Source of the DNA: CAZDVQ01 sp964508975 | GTDB lineage: Bacteria > Bacteroidota > Bacteroidia > Chitinophagales > Saprospiraceae | Assembly (NCBI GenBank): GCA_964508975.1 | Contig: CAZDVQ010000004.1 | Coordinates: 1-64,000, forward strand | Reading direction: 5' to 3' | DNA length: 64,000 bases | In this document: one piece after another, positions 1 through 8,316 of the stretch | Layout of the letters: each line of letters starts with the position of its first letter | How positions within the stretch are numbered: position 1 is the stretch's first letter | Notes under the pieces: model-generated | Databases searched by the model: none | Told to the model about the DNA's origin: nothing | What the model saw: only the letters and a program-made list of their open reading frames with translations | Program-made: the position numbers and the translations under genes

Positions 1-53
1 TTTGGCCGAAAAATGCTGAAAAACAAACAAAATAATTAACGCTTAATGGCATT
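1..53 (-). mobile_element. MITE-like element, right-end fragment (copy 3)
   Basis: The first 53 bases match one end of the element seen complete at 33603-33885 and 43204-43488, including the 20-bp terminal repeat AATTAACGCTTAATGGCATT at 34-53. The rest lies outside the window. The flank that follows, CACTAGCGCG, resembles the end of a mosaic hairpin element, as at the other two copies. Confidence 0.7.
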
Positions 54-284
54 GCACTAGCGCGAGGCGGAGCTGTTAACCTTGTCAGTTTTGTGGGACT
101 TGTGTGACATTAAGGACGTGCAAGCAGTGCCTGTGAACTTAGTTTATGCCCCTCACAGCAAAAGCGTCGCAGCGGGTCGCCCATGTCCTACAAGGTTTTT
201 TAAGCGGCGTAGCCGTTTTAGGTTTTAGGTTTCAAGGCTTAGTTAAGGCTCTGGCTAGGGGCGCAGCCCTGATATCTTCGTAGC
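54..284 (+). repeat. Structured intergenic repeat R3, copy a
   Basis: This block is about 75-80% identical by eye to the reverse complement of 42956-43203, and both copies adjoin a MITE terminal repeat. Its core is a stem TTGTGGGAC (91-99) with GTCCTACAA (185-193), enclosing TGTGAC and GTCGCA, which can also pair through a wobble. A short version is at 63481-63546. No reading frame is conserved between copies. Confidence 0.65.
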
Positions 285-424
285 TAGATGGGCACCAATA
301 ATGGAGGGGCGTAGCCCTGAGATCTTAATCTTATAACCATACCATTTAAGATGACAGGGCTAGCGCCCCTTTGGTTTAGCATGACGGTTGTCGTTGCTAC
401 GAAGATTACGGGGCTAGCGCCCCT
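257..424. repeat. Nested inverted repeat (cruciform-like)
   Basis: Two inverted repeats are nested. The outer arms are 257-284 and 396-424 (AGGGGCGCAGCCCTGATATC against its near-complement). The inner arms are 305-328 and 346-370 (AGGGGCGTAGCCCTGAGATC with TTAAGATGACAGGGCTAGCG). Outer and inner arms resemble each other, so the structure may come from a duplicated hairpin. It lies downstream of the SUKH gene. Confidence 0.6.
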
Positions 425-516
425 GGGCTAAGTTAAGTACTAAATGTATGGTGAGTGCTATGCATTGTCGGTGCTACGTACCCAACGAAACCTTAGTTGT
501 TAGCGGTTCAGGCTTT

Positions 517-1320
517 CTATATATATTCGTTGAGTTCTCTAATCTTGATTCCACTAGTTGTCAATTTATTGAAAAGTTCTTGTCGCACAATTTCTTCTGA
601 AACACTTATTAATAATGAACTTTCTGGAATTTCAGGATACCTCAAAGCTGTTGTTTCCATTTGTGATTTCAATTCATTATATCTTTCATGATCTTCACGA
701 ATGAAACCACTAGGGGCTTTATTTGGGCTAATCCAAATCCAACTATTTTTAAAATTACTTCTGAATACTGGATAGCCGTGTGCCCAATAGTCAGGTTCTT
801 CGAACTCAATTTTTGCAGTTTCTGAAATCTGCTTTATTGCATCCTCAATATTTAAATTTGTTTCAATAAAATACTCATTTTCTATTTCTAGCAGATTGAG
901 GTAGTCGTTGAAAGTCTTTGCGATAAGTTTTTCATAGTCCGACTCGGTGTCAATGTATGTTATTTCAGGATTTATCTTATTTTTTCTATAATCTAGACAA
1001 ATATTCCAGTGACCGTCTCCATCAAATGGGAACAAATCTTTAACATCAAAACTTAAATCTTCATAGTCACTTAACCAGTCAAAATCCGTGATTGAAGGAT
1101 AATATGACCCGATGCCATATATTTCTCTATGTGGTGTGTCTTTTAGAGCAAAACGAATGTATCCTCCATTTTGTATCTTTAATAGTTCCAAATATTCTTT
1201 AGGAAGTTTATAGCCTATTTTTTTCTCAGCTTCTTCAATAATTTCGTCTGTCAAGCTTGGCTGAACGTAAGGTAAATATTTTGGAACTTGCCAAATAGTC
1301 TTTATGTCTTTTTCTTTCAT
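517..1320 (-). CDS. SMI1/KNR4 (SUKH-1) family protein
   Basis: The 267-residue protein carries a SUKH-type domain: residues ~20-60 have the family pattern of an acidic helix, then GYKLPKEYLELLKIQNGG, and residues ~85-145 contain the WLSDYEDL and FPFDGDGHWNICLDY segments with a closing FNDYLNLL. SUKH proteins are known as immunity proteins of contact-dependent and polymorphic toxins, but also occur as stand-alone proteins of unknown role. The last ~110 residues (FRSNFKNSWIWISPNKAPSGF) are a second region I do not recognise. No toxin gene adjoins it. The gene is visibly AT-rich compared with mutS beside it and sits between repeats, which suggests acquisition. A TATCTTTG promoter element lies ~86 bp upstream. 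Confidence 0.75.
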   Translation of the reverse strand: MKEKDIKTIWQVPKYLPYVQPSLTDEIIEEAEKKIGYKLPKEYLELLKIQNGGYIRFALKDTPHREIYGIGSYYPSITDFDWLSDYEDLSFDVKDLFPFDGDGHWNICLDYRKNKINPEITYIDTESDYEKLIAKTFNDYLNLLEIENEYFIETNLNIEDAIKQISETAKIEFEEPDYWAHGYPVFRSNFKNSWIWISPNKAPSGFIREDHERYNELKSQMETTALRYPEIPESSLLISVSEEIVRQELFNKLTTSGIKIRELNEYI

Positions 1321-1405
1321 TTTGAAATGTTGTTTTTTCTGCTAGGTAGTCTTTTTTAGCCTGGCCACCAACTGATAAACACACGCACATTTTGTATGCG
1401 CTTTA

Positions 1406-1413
1406 CAAAGATA
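1406..1413 (-). promoter_or_regulatory. Bacteroidota -7 element for SUKH gene
   Basis: TATCTTTG on the minus strand fits the Bacteroidota -7 consensus TAnnTTTG and implies an ~85-base leader. Confidence 0.5.
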
Positions 1414-1578
1414 TTGAAAATCTTATTCAATCAACCCAATTGTGTTTAAAAATCAACATAGTAAGCTGGTAGTCATGTTTATATAAATATATATCTGCTT
1501 GTTTTTTAGCTTTCAATACAAAATGCGTATTTCGTGTTTTGTATTGCATGCTCGACTACATCGCCAGGACACTATATC

Positions 1579-1687
1579 GCGTTAGCTGGCCGGAGGGCAG
1601 CCGCGTAGCGGCTGGTGCGTAGCACGGAGCGATTAGCGAACCCCGTAGGACAGCGGCGACGCCAAAGGCGGCGCAACGCCCAAAAAA
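1579..1687 (-). repeat. Mosaic hairpin element E1
   Basis: Read from the T-run end: GGGCGTTGCGCCGCC, the GGTTCGCT box, hairpin GTGCTACGCAC, hairpin CAGCCGCTACGCGGCTG, ending CAGCTAACGC. It lies just upstream of the mutS promoter, and an in-frame extension of mutS into it is spurious. Confidence 0.75.
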
Positions 1688-1731
1688 ATATCAACATAAT
1701 CTTTGATACAGGTTTTTCAGGTCCAAGTAGT

Positions 1732-1739
1732 TATCTTTG
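1732..1739 (+). promoter_or_regulatory. -7 element for mutS
   Basis: TATCTTTG lies 22 bases before the chosen mutS ATG. It would lie inside the longer reading frame, so it supports the later start. Confidence 0.65.
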
Positions 1740-1761
1740 CACACCTAAAGAAACTCCCGCC

Positions 1762-4380
1762 ATGGCTAACCCCAACGACATGAATACCAGCACGCCGCTC
1801 ATGCAACAGTATGGGCAAATCAAGTCGCAATACCCCGACTCGGTATTGCTGTACCGTGTTGGCGACTTTTACGAAACCTTCGGCTCTGATGCCGTGGCCG
1901 TGGCTCAAGCCCTGGGAATTATCCTCACCAAACGCAATAACGGCGGCTCGGACGTTGAACTGGCCGGCTTCCCTTACCACTCGCTCGATATGTACCTGCC
2001 ACGCCTCGTGAAGGCAGGCTACCGCGTGGCCATCTGCGACCAGTTGGAGAAGCCCAGCAAGGAGAAAAAGATTGTGAAACGCGGCGTAACTGAAGTCGTT
2101 ACCCCCGGCGTGAACACCAACGATAACCTGCTAGACCATAAAACCAACAACTTCCTAGCTTGCTTGTACTTTGGTGCTAAGAATGAAATGGGCATTGCTT
2201 TCCTCGATATTTCGACCGGGGAGTTCTTAGTGAGCGAAGGCCAAGCACACTACATCGAAAAGCTCATCCAGAGTTTTGCACCCAGCGAGATTATCTTCTC
2301 GAAAAGCAACCGCAAAGACCTGGAAAAACTGAACATCGATAAAACCTACTCTTACGCCCTCGACGAGTGGATTTTTACCGATGATTATACCCGTGGTAAA
2401 CTGCTGGAACAGTTTGAGGTCAGCTCGCTAAAAGGCTACGGCGTGGAAGAACTCAACCTGGCCCAAATAGCCGCCGGGGCTGTGTTGCACTACGTGGCCA
2501 GTACCGAGAACACCAACCTGAAACATATCAACAGCATCTCGCGGATAATCCACGACCGCTATGTATGGCTCGATCGCTTTACCATCCGGAACCTAGAACT
2601 CATTGGTAGCCAGCATGAAAAAGGCCGTAGCTTGTTGAGCATCCTCGATAAAACCATCTCGCCCATGGGCTCACGTATGCTCAAAAAATGGGTAGCGCTT
2701 CCACTCAAAGAGATGAAAGCCATTGAGGCCCGCCACGACATTGTGCGGCACTTCATTGATAAAAGCGAGCTACACGACGAGCTGGAGCAATACCTGCGGC
2801 AAATTGGCGACCTAGAACGCCTGGTCTCTAAAGTGCCCCTCGGTAAGGTAACGCCACGCGAGGTCAAACAATTACAACGTGCCCTCACGGCCATCGAGCC
2901 ATTTAAACAACTGCTCGATAACTGCGAGCTGCCCCAACTCCGCAGTTTTGGCGAACGTATAAACCCTTGTCAATCCATTCGCGACCGCATCAGCAGCACG
3001 CTGGTGGCTGATCCGCCCGCCCGCATCGAAAAAGGTGAATGTATCGCTCCTGGCAATTCAGAGGAGCTAGACGACCTGCGCAATACCATCCGCAATAGCC
3101 AACAACTCTTGCTGGATATCCAAACCCGTGAGGCCCAACGCACGGGTATCAGCAGCCTGAAAGTTGGTTTCAACAACGTGTTTGGCTATTACCTAGAAGT
3201 AACCAACAAGTACAAAGATCAGGATTTGATTCCGCCCGATTGGGTGCGCAAGCAAACCCTAGCCAATGCCGAGCGCTATATTACCGACGAACTTAAGCAG
3301 TTGGAAACCAAGATATTAGGCGCCGAGGAGAAGATTCAAGTGTTGGAAGAGCAAATCTTTACCGATTTGGTATTCGCGCTCAACGACTTCATCAAGCCTA
3401 TTCAACTGAATGCAACCTTGATTGCACAGATTGACTGCCTCATGTCGTTTGCCCGCGTGGCTGTAGCCAACAATTACTGTAGGCCCCAGATGAACGAAGG
3501 CTTGAGCATTGATATCATCGAGGGCCGTCACCCTGTGATAGAGCAGGAACTACCGCTGGGCGAGCAGTTTGTGCCCAACGATATATTCCTAGACAACGAG
3601 CAGCAGCAAATCATGATGATTACTGGTCCCAACATGGCAGGTAAATCGGCTTTGCTGCGCCAAACGGCCTTGATTTCATTGATGGCCCAGATGGGGAGCT
3701 TTGTACCTGCGCGTACGGCCAAGTTAGGTATCATCGATAAAGTGTTCACTAGGGTAGGGGCTTCCGACAATATCTCGTCGGGCGAGTCGACCTTCATGGT
3801 GGAAATGAACGAGACGGCTTCCATCCTCAACAATATCTCCGAGCGGAGCCTCATCCTGATGGACGAGATTGGCCGGGGTACCAGTACTTTCGACGGTATT
3901 TCTATTGCATGGGCTATAGCCGAATACCTGCACAACAACGATATAGCCAAACCTAAAACCTTGTTTGCTACGCACTACCACGAGTTGAACGAGTTGGCCG
4001 ATAAGTTTGAGCGTATCCACAATTTCCACGTGGCTACCCGTGAAACGGGCAACAAGGTTATCTTCTTGCGCAAGTTAATACCAGGTGGAACGGAGCACAG
4101 TTTTGGTATCCACGTGGCACGCATGGCAGGTATGCCAAGGCCGGTGGTACAACGCGCTACAGAGATTTTGCAGGAGTTGGAAAAACAAGGTGTAGGCAAG
4201 GAAAAAACGGGCGACAAGCTGCGTCAAATCCAGCAGCCGGTGCAGTTGAGTATATTCGAATCAGCCCCTGACCCGCGTTTAAGTAGCATACTAGATGCCT
4301 TCGACCTGATTGATATACACCAGATGACTCCCATCGAGTGTATGCTTAAACTCAATGAGTTGAAAAAATTGTTGGAATAG
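1762..4380 (+). CDS. mutS: DNA mismatch repair protein MutS
   Basis: MutS1 binds base mismatches and small loops as a clamp-forming ATPase and recruits MutL. The 872-residue protein has the full MutS1 layout. The mismatch-binding Phe-x-Glu motif is F36-Y37-E38 in GDFYETFG. Connector, lever and clamp domains follow, and the ABC-type ATPase carries Walker A GPNMAGKS at 622-629 and Walker B LILMDEIGRGTSTFDG. A helix-turn-helix dimerisation segment follows, and the C-terminus ends in MTPIECMLKLNELKKLL. The reading frame is open upstream to 1615, but those codons translate repeat E1. The ATG used follows a TATCTTTG promoter and gives the usual length. mutS converges on the Crp/Fnr gene with only 13 bases between stops. 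Confidence 0.97.
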   Translation: MANPNDMNTSTPLMQQYGQIKSQYPDSVLLYRVGDFYETFGSDAVAVAQALGIILTKRNNGGSDVELAGFPYHSLDMYLPRLVKAGYRVAICDQLEKPSKEKKIVKRGVTEVVTPGVNTNDNLLDHKTNNFLACLYFGAKNEMGIAFLDISTGEFLVSEGQAHYIEKLIQSFAPSEIIFSKSNRKDLEKLNIDKTYSYALDEWIFTDDYTRGKLLEQFEVSSLKGYGVEELNLAQIAAGAVLHYVASTENTNLKHINSISRIIHDRYVWLDRFTIRNLELIGSQHEKGRSLLSILDKTISPMGSRMLKKWVALPLKEMKAIEARHDIVRHFIDKSELHDELEQYLRQIGDLERLVSKVPLGKVTPREVKQLQRALTAIEPFKQLLDNCELPQLRSFGERINPCQSIRDRISSTLVADPPARIEKGECIAPGNSEELDDLRNTIRNSQQLLLDIQTREAQRTGISSLKVGFNNVFGYYLEVTNKYKDQDLIPPDWVRKQTLANAERYITDELKQLETKILGAEEKIQVLEEQIFTDLVFALNDFIKPIQLNATLIAQIDCLMSFARVAVANNYCRPQMNEGLSIDIIEGRHPVIEQELPLGEQFVPNDIFLDNEQQQIMMITGPNMAGKSALLRQTALISLMAQMGSFVPARTAKLGIIDKVFTRVGASDNISSGESTFMVEMNETASILNNISERSLILMDEIGRGTSTFDGISIAWAIAEYLHNNDIAKPKTLFATHYHELNELADKFERIHNFHVATRETGNKVIFLRKLIPGGTEHSFGIHVARMAGMPRPVVQRATEILQELEKQGVGKEKTGDKLRQIQQPVQLSIFESAPDPRLSSILDAFDLIDIHQMTPIECMLKLNELKKLLE

Positions 4381-4393
4381 AAAGCAACTTCCA

Positions 4394-4966
4394 TTAATAC
4401 TCAAAACGCTTGCGCAAGCGTGTAACCATATGCGGTGTAGTGCCTAGGTAATCGGCTAGGAAACGAGAATCAATATCGTGGATAGTAAGCGAGTTGTTTT
4501 CGAGCATCAGGCTGAAACGCTCTGCGGGCTGGAGGTAGTGCAACATTTCGAAACGGTGTTTACTGGAAGTGAACAACATGGTAGCCATTACTTGTTCAAG
4601 TTTTTGAGCCTTCATGGGCGATATAGCCCGCAATGCCTCCACTGAACCACGTTCGATGGCGTAAATTTGAGCAGAAAAAAGGGTGGTCAAGGTATAATCC
4701 GACATGCCCTTGGAGAGATAGCATTCTAGATCCGAAATAAAATAACCATCAGTGGCTAACAAGTAGACACATTTTTTGCCCTCGGTGTTTTTCCGGTGCA
4801 TGTATGCAGCCCCACGTTCTACGAAGTAGATGGCCGAACAGTGTTGGCCCGACTTGAAAATATCGGTCTGAGCCGGAGCCGCAAACAGCGAAACCGTAGG
4901 CTCCATGGCTAACCACTCTGCGTCGGTTAGACCAATTTTTTCTTCCAAGATACGTTTCAGTTGCAT
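4394..4966 (-). CDS. Crp/Fnr family transcriptional regulator
   Basis: The 190-residue protein has a cyclic-nucleotide-binding-like jelly roll (residues ~20-115, with IYFVERGAAYMHRKN and the GYFISDLECYL loop), a dimerisation helix, and a short C-terminal winged helix (residues ~160-190, SLTIHDIDSRFLADYLGTTP followed by a basic recognition helix). This is the short Crp-like form common in Bacteroidota. The phosphate-binding arginine of true cAMP receptors is not evident, so the ligand is unknown. The neighbours give no hint of its regulon. It is transcribed alone from a TATCTTTG promoter. Function beyond 'Crp-fold regulator' is inference. Confidence 0.85.
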   Translation of the reverse strand: MQLKRILEEKIGLTDAEWLAMEPTVSLFAAPAQTDIFKSGQHCSAIYFVERGAAYMHRKNTEGKKCVYLLATDGYFISDLECYLSKGMSDYTLTTLFSAQIYAIERGSVEALRAISPMKAQKLEQVMATMLFTSSKHRFEMLHYLQPAERFSLMLENNSLTIHDIDSRFLADYLGTTPHMVTRLRKRFEY

Positions 4967-5017
4967 ATTAGAGATGTAAATAGGGCTGTCTTATTTTACT
5001 TGTGTATGTTATACTTG

Positions 5018-5025
5018 CAAAGATA
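5018..5025 (-). promoter_or_regulatory. -7 element for Crp/Fnr gene
   Basis: Minus-strand TATCTTTG, about 51 bases upstream of the start codon. Confidence 0.5.
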
Positions 5026-5132
5026 GTTTCTTGATTTTGATATTTTCGAAAAAAGCTTAAATAAATTATAACTATTTTTTTCTAGGTTTAGGATAAGCGT
5101 ATCTTTATATCTTTTGTAGCATAGAAAAGGGC

Positions 5133-5169
5133 AAAAAAAAAACTCCCGCCAAGATATATTGACGGGAGT
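5133..5169 (-). terminator. Rho-independent terminator of the exported thioredoxin-like gene
   Basis: On the minus strand ACTCCCG pairs with CGGGAGT around a 14-base loop and is followed by nine T residues. It lies about 22 bases after the stop codon. Confidence 0.85.
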
Positions 5170-5191
5170 ATTGAAAATATACGGGTAAAAT

Positions 5192-6016
5192 TTAGCGCAA
5201 TACTTCGAAGCGTTGTGCTTTTACTTGGCCGTCGATATTAAGTTGTACAAAATAAGCGCCTTGTGGTAATTGCTCAATGTTCTCGCTAGCTTGGTTTGAA
5301 CCGCTGCTGGCCACTTCATTTTGTTGGCTCAGGCGCTCGCCCAAAATATTGAACACGCTGATTTGCACAGTTGATGCATTTTCAGCGTTGTATGCGATGT
5401 TCAACACCTCGCGGGCAGGGTTTGGCGAGAGGCTAAAAGCAATCTCGGCAGCCACTGCTTCCACGTTGGTAGCGGTACAAGCCAGTGGAGTCAAGGTTGT
5501 TTGACCATTAAATGCGTCTTCGATGTCAGATAGAGCACCAATCGGCCAGATATCATTCACCAGCATGACGTTATTAGGGCTAATGAGCACGAAAGTAGGG
5601 TAAGCGTTCACGCCAAAAGCCACGTCAACAGGGCCTGTGCCACCTTCTTGCGAGGTGATGGGGGCATGGCTAAAAGTACCGCCGTAAAGGTTTTCATAAT
5701 TCTGTACAGCAGCTACGTTATCGATACCGCTGTTAATAGAAAGGCAGTGTACTTGACCGGCATTACAACCGTATTTCTCGTGGAACTCGTTGAACAGTGG
5801 TGCGGTACCTTGGCAAGGGCCACAGTTGGCAAAGAAGAAATCGAGTACAACATACTTGCCAGAAGCGGTAATGCTGTACAAGTTATGGGTGTTACCGTCA
5901 ACATCGGTCACGGTAAAATCTGCCACGGTGCTACCGTTGGGGTAGTTGGTAGCTTGGGCAAAAGCCGATGCACTGAGGAGTAAAAATGAAGCAAGTGTGA
6001 GTAAAGTCTTTTTCAT
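5192..6016 (-). CDS. Exported thioredoxin-fold protein with T9SS sorting domain
   Basis: The 274-residue precursor has an N-terminal signal peptide (residues 1-20, ending AFA). A thioredoxin/TlpA-like domain follows, with active-site C65-G-P-C68 and the cis-proline region NAYPTFVLISP. After an alanine-rich linker comes a C-terminal type A T9SS sorting domain (from ~198): LSPNPAREVLNI, ISVFNILGERL and LPQGAYFVQL. The sequence therefore predicts an oxidoreductase exported through the outer membrane and either surface-attached or released. Substrate is unknown. The gene stands alone between a TACTTTTG promoter and its own terminator. Confidence 0.9.
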   Translation of the reverse strand: MKKTLLTLASFLLLSASAFAQATNYPNGSTVADFTVTDVDGNTHNLYSITASGKYVVLDFFFANCGPCQGTAPLFNEFHEKYGCNAGQVHCLSINSGIDNVAAVQNYENLYGGTFSHAPITSQEGGTGPVDVAFGVNAYPTFVLISPNNVMLVNDIWPIGALSDIEDAFNGQTTLTPLACTATNVEAVAAEIAFSLSPNPAREVLNIAYNAENASTVQISVFNILGERLSQQNEVASSGSNQASENIEQLPQGAYFVQLNIDGQVKAQRFEVLR

Positions 6017-6044
6017 GCAGTTGATTTTTAGTTTGAATAATGCA

Positions 6045-6052
6045 CAAAAGTA
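6045..6052 (-). promoter_or_regulatory. -7 element for exported thioredoxin-like gene
   Basis: Minus-strand TACTTTTG, 28 bases upstream of the start codon. Confidence 0.55.
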
Positions 6053-6095
6053 ATTATAAAATTTTACCTACAACTGCTAAAGCGAAATTTGTGTT

Positions 6096-6209
6096 GTTTT
6101 TTTGGGCGCCCCGCCGCTGTGCGGCGGCGCTACGCTTCGCAGCTCGCTGTTCGCTCGGCCCGCGTTGCGGTCTGGCCCTTTGGGCCACTGCTTCGCATCG
6201 CTGGCGCAG
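6096..6209 (+). repeat. Mosaic hairpin element E2
   Basis: T-run, GGGCGCCCCGCCGC, then the GCTCGCTGTTCGCTCGGC box, hairpins CCGCGTTGCGG and GGCCCTTTGGGCC, and end CGCTGGCGC. It is close in sequence to E5, E14 and E17; short frames through it are artefacts. Confidence 0.75.
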
Positions 6210-6328
6210 TTTGGCGTACTGCTGAGGGTCAAATTGCCAGATATCGCGATTCTATCGGTACTAAAGTATGATTATCAATGTATTGGCGGAGGGAGTGAAT
6301 CGTTTTGTGCTGTTTTTACTGTTTTCGC

Positions 6329-6336
6329 TATCTTTG
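6329..6336 (+). promoter_or_regulatory. -7 element for 6398 gene
   Basis: TATCTTTG, 61 bases before the ATG; supports this AT-rich gene being real. Confidence 0.5.
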
Positions 6337-6397
6337 TGTGGCGTGCTAATAAGGTGCACGCAGGTTTGAATTTGTAGAAATTAAAAATGAAGCTTAA

Positions 6398-6889
6398 ATG
6401 AACCTTTACGTTGGAAGAACAATATATCTTGATGATAAATCTTCTATTAGATTAAGAAGCTTTGATTTTGAGAGCAACTCAAAAATAGAATTTATTGGAG
6501 TAAAATTGGATATAAAATATAAACCAGAAATTTATACATTTGATTGTGTGAAAAAATTATTTGAATTTGGCCAGAATCGAGATAATTATTTTTGTTTTTT
6601 AAAAACCGAAAATGAAATTTACACGCTAGAAATGGAATCAAACGAATCTATAATTGGCGGAATAAACATTTATAATATCAATTCGAATTGGAATCTGTTT
6701 GTCAACTCATTTGAGAACATCGTCGTTCAGCAAAACGAAAAACCATTCATTACCGCATATTTCAGGAATTTTCCTACTACTCAAGATTTCTTTATTCATT
6801 TAAGCTATTTGTATTACTGTTTAAGAAATTATGATTTTGAAAATAAAGAGGATATAAAATCTAAGTTTGAAGCTGTTCTGAATAAATAA
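6398..6889 (+). CDS. Hypothetical protein, AT-rich
   Basis: A 163-residue soluble protein that I do not recognise. It has no signal peptide or membrane segment, and is rich in Asn, Phe, Tyr and Ile with an alternating pattern that suggests beta strands (residues ~1-100) followed by helices at the C-terminus (FFIHLSYLYYCLRNYDFENKED). The composition is much more AT-rich than neighbouring core genes, as for the SUKH gene and the gene at 42196, which suggests recent acquisition. A TATCTTTG promoter precedes it. Its position between repeats, next to an Rpn-type nuclease, marks an accessory site. It could be an immunity-type orphan, but nothing in the sequence proves that. Confidence 0.6.
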   Translation: MNLYVGRTIYLDDKSSIRLRSFDFESNSKIEFIGVKLDIKYKPEIYTFDCVKKLFEFGQNRDNYFCFLKTENEIYTLEMESNESIIGGINIYNINSNWNLFVNSFENIVVQQNEKPFITAYFRNFPTTQDFFIHLSYLYYCLRNYDFENKEDIKSKFEAVLNK

Positions 6890-7001
6890 GAATTCCTGCC
6901 AATAACTGAAGCTTCGTAGGCTGTCTAGTCGCCACAATAAGCCAAGCTTTGCCTTCAAACACAGCCTTAAAGGGGTATTATTACATAAAGGCCTTATGCA
7001 A

Positions 7002-7052
7002 CAATAAAATATTCCAAAACGAATAAAGTATACCTAAACCGAATAAAGTATA
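7002..7052 (+). repeat. Three ~20-bp-period direct repeats upstream of Rpn gene
   Basis: CGAATAAAGTATA occurs exactly at 7020-7032 and 7040-7052, and a degenerate copy (CAATAAAATATTCC) begins at 7002. The ~20-bp spacing places the copies on one face of the helix, as for an operator or protein-binding array. No function is proven. Confidence 0.5.
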
Positions 7053-7099
7053 ACCAATTTAATGCATTGGTTTTCAGATACTTGCCAGAGCTTTGCAGC

Positions 7100-8011
7100 A
7101 TGGTAAAAGACAAAAAACAAGTGCCGCCACAAGGGCCTACCAGGGTGCCGGTTGGCAACATTTACGACCGGGTGTTCAAGGAAAACGCCCGGGCACTCGT
7201 ACCTTTTTTCATGGACGAGGCGGTTACCAGTATAAAGCAGGTGAAGGACAGTTTCCCCATCAGCCTGGAACGAGAGCTCGACATGTTGTTCAAGGTAGAG
7301 TTTAGCTCGGGTGAAATAAGCTTGCTACACTTGGAGTTCCAGGCTGCCCCTCACCCCGAAATGGCCGCTCGTATGTTAATTTACTTGGCATTGGCCAAGA
7401 GGCATTTCAAGTTACCCATGCGGCAATTGGTCATCTTCGTAGGTAATGGTCCTCATGGTATGCAAACCCGGCTCGATGATGTTGGCCTTGCCTTCGAGTA
7501 CAGGGTCGTATCGTTAAACGAGATAGACCCCGATCGTTTTTTGTCGGCACAAGTACCCGAAATTATCATGCTCGCCTTGCTATCCAAGTATAATAAGGAA
7601 CAATCAGAACGCATCCTACGTTTAACGATCAACAGGCTTTGGCAGCATGCCAATGGATTAAAATTAGAAAAATTATCAAAACATTTGGGCATATTGGCCC
7701 GCTTGCGTAACTTTGACAACGAACTCGTAAAACAATTAACCGATATGCCACTTTACATCAACCCCGAAGAAGACATGCTTTACCAAAAAGGTGTTCAGGT
7801 AGGCGAACTCATTGGTATTGATAAAGGTCGCGACCTATGGTTGGAGCAAGGCCGTGAACAAGGAATAGAACAAGGAGTTGAACTCTTCACAGAAGCCGTT
7901 CGTTTATGCCGTGCGGGTTTAACGCTGGACAATATTGCCAATCAGCTAGACATAAGTTTGCCTGTTGTTGAACAATGGATTCAAAAAGCAAAAGACAGCG
8001 GTTTAATCTAG
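7100..8011 (+). CDS. Rpn family PD-(D/E)XK nuclease / transposase-like protein
   Basis: The 303-residue protein matches the Rpn/YhgA-like group. It has an N-terminal YDRVFKENAR segment and a nuclease core with D61 (ELDMLFKVEF) and the E79-x-Q81 motif in LLHLEFQAAPHPEMAARMLIYL. A variable middle and a C-terminal run of GREQGIEQG-type repeats follow, then a small DNA-binding-like helix pair (LTLDNIANQLDISLPVVEQWIQKA). Rpn proteins in E. coli are RecA-independent recombination-promoting endonucleases; many homologues are annotated as transposases without proof of transposition. An upstream TTG start (7067) is possible, but the first ATG gives a normal N-terminus. No terminal repeats bound the gene. 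Confidence 0.85.
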   Translation: MVKDKKQVPPQGPTRVPVGNIYDRVFKENARALVPFFMDEAVTSIKQVKDSFPISLERELDMLFKVEFSSGEISLLHLEFQAAPHPEMAARMLIYLALAKRHFKLPMRQLVIFVGNGPHGMQTRLDDVGLAFEYRVVSLNEIDPDRFLSAQVPEIIMLALLSKYNKEQSERILRLTINRLWQHANGLKLEKLSKHLGILARLRNFDNELVKQLTDMPLYINPEEDMLYQKGVQVGELIGIDKGRDLWLEQGREQGIEQGVELFTEAVRLCRAGLTLDNIANQLDISLPVVEQWIQKAKDSGLI

Positions 8012-8113
8012 GATGCTAAGCCTTATTGCATGAATGAGGCTATTTTGGGCACACACATTAACCTTCTGTCCTGCAAAATAGCCAAAATTCAAAAAATCAA
8101 AAATCGCCAAAAA

Positions 8114-8134
8114 AACGGTGGCATTGCCACCGTT
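8114..8134. other. Perfect hairpin
   Basis: AACGGTGGC pairs with GCCACCGTT around a three-base loop. The T-rich side is on the minus strand, where no gene runs into it, so a terminator role is unclear. It abuts element E3. Confidence 0.5.
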
Positions 8135-8136
8135 CT

Positions 8137-8242
8137 AGCGCTAGGTGCATGAAGCGCCGCGCGTAGCGCGGGCCCGCAAGGGCCGACCGTCTAGGGAGCG
8201 TGGAATGGACCGGCGACGCATCGCGGCGCAGCGCCCAAAAAA
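8137..8242 (-). repeat. Mosaic hairpin element E3
   Basis: Read from the T-run: GGGCGCTGCGCCGCG, the CTCCCTAGACGGTCGG box, hairpin GGCCCTTGCGGGCC, hairpin CGCGCTACGCGCG, end CACCTAGCGCT. Same box type as E7 and E19. Confidence 0.75.
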
Positions 8243-8291
8243 GAAAAAACAATCTAGGCGAAATGAACGATATACAATAAACGTTTAAGTG

Positions 8292-8299
8292 TATATTTA
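8292..8299 (+). promoter_or_regulatory. Probable -7 element for 8317 gene
   Basis: TATATTTA differs from TAnnTTTG at the last base; it lies 17 bases before the ATG. Confidence 0.35.
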
Positions 8300-8316
8300 C
8301 ATCAAATAACCGTATC

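Noticed and set aside
1615..1761. N-terminal extension of MutS by 49 residues
   Set aside because: The codons translate element E1, the -7 element lies inside them, and no MutS has such an extension.
6040..6377. Three overlapping short frames
   Set aside because: They read through E2. Similar frames appear in every mosaic element because GC-rich hairpins rarely contain stops.
7100..8011. Rpn-type gene as the transposase that moves the mosaic elements
   Set aside because: No mosaic-element ends flank it in the expected way, and Rpn proteins are nucleases without proven transposition of such units; only proximity to E3 links them.
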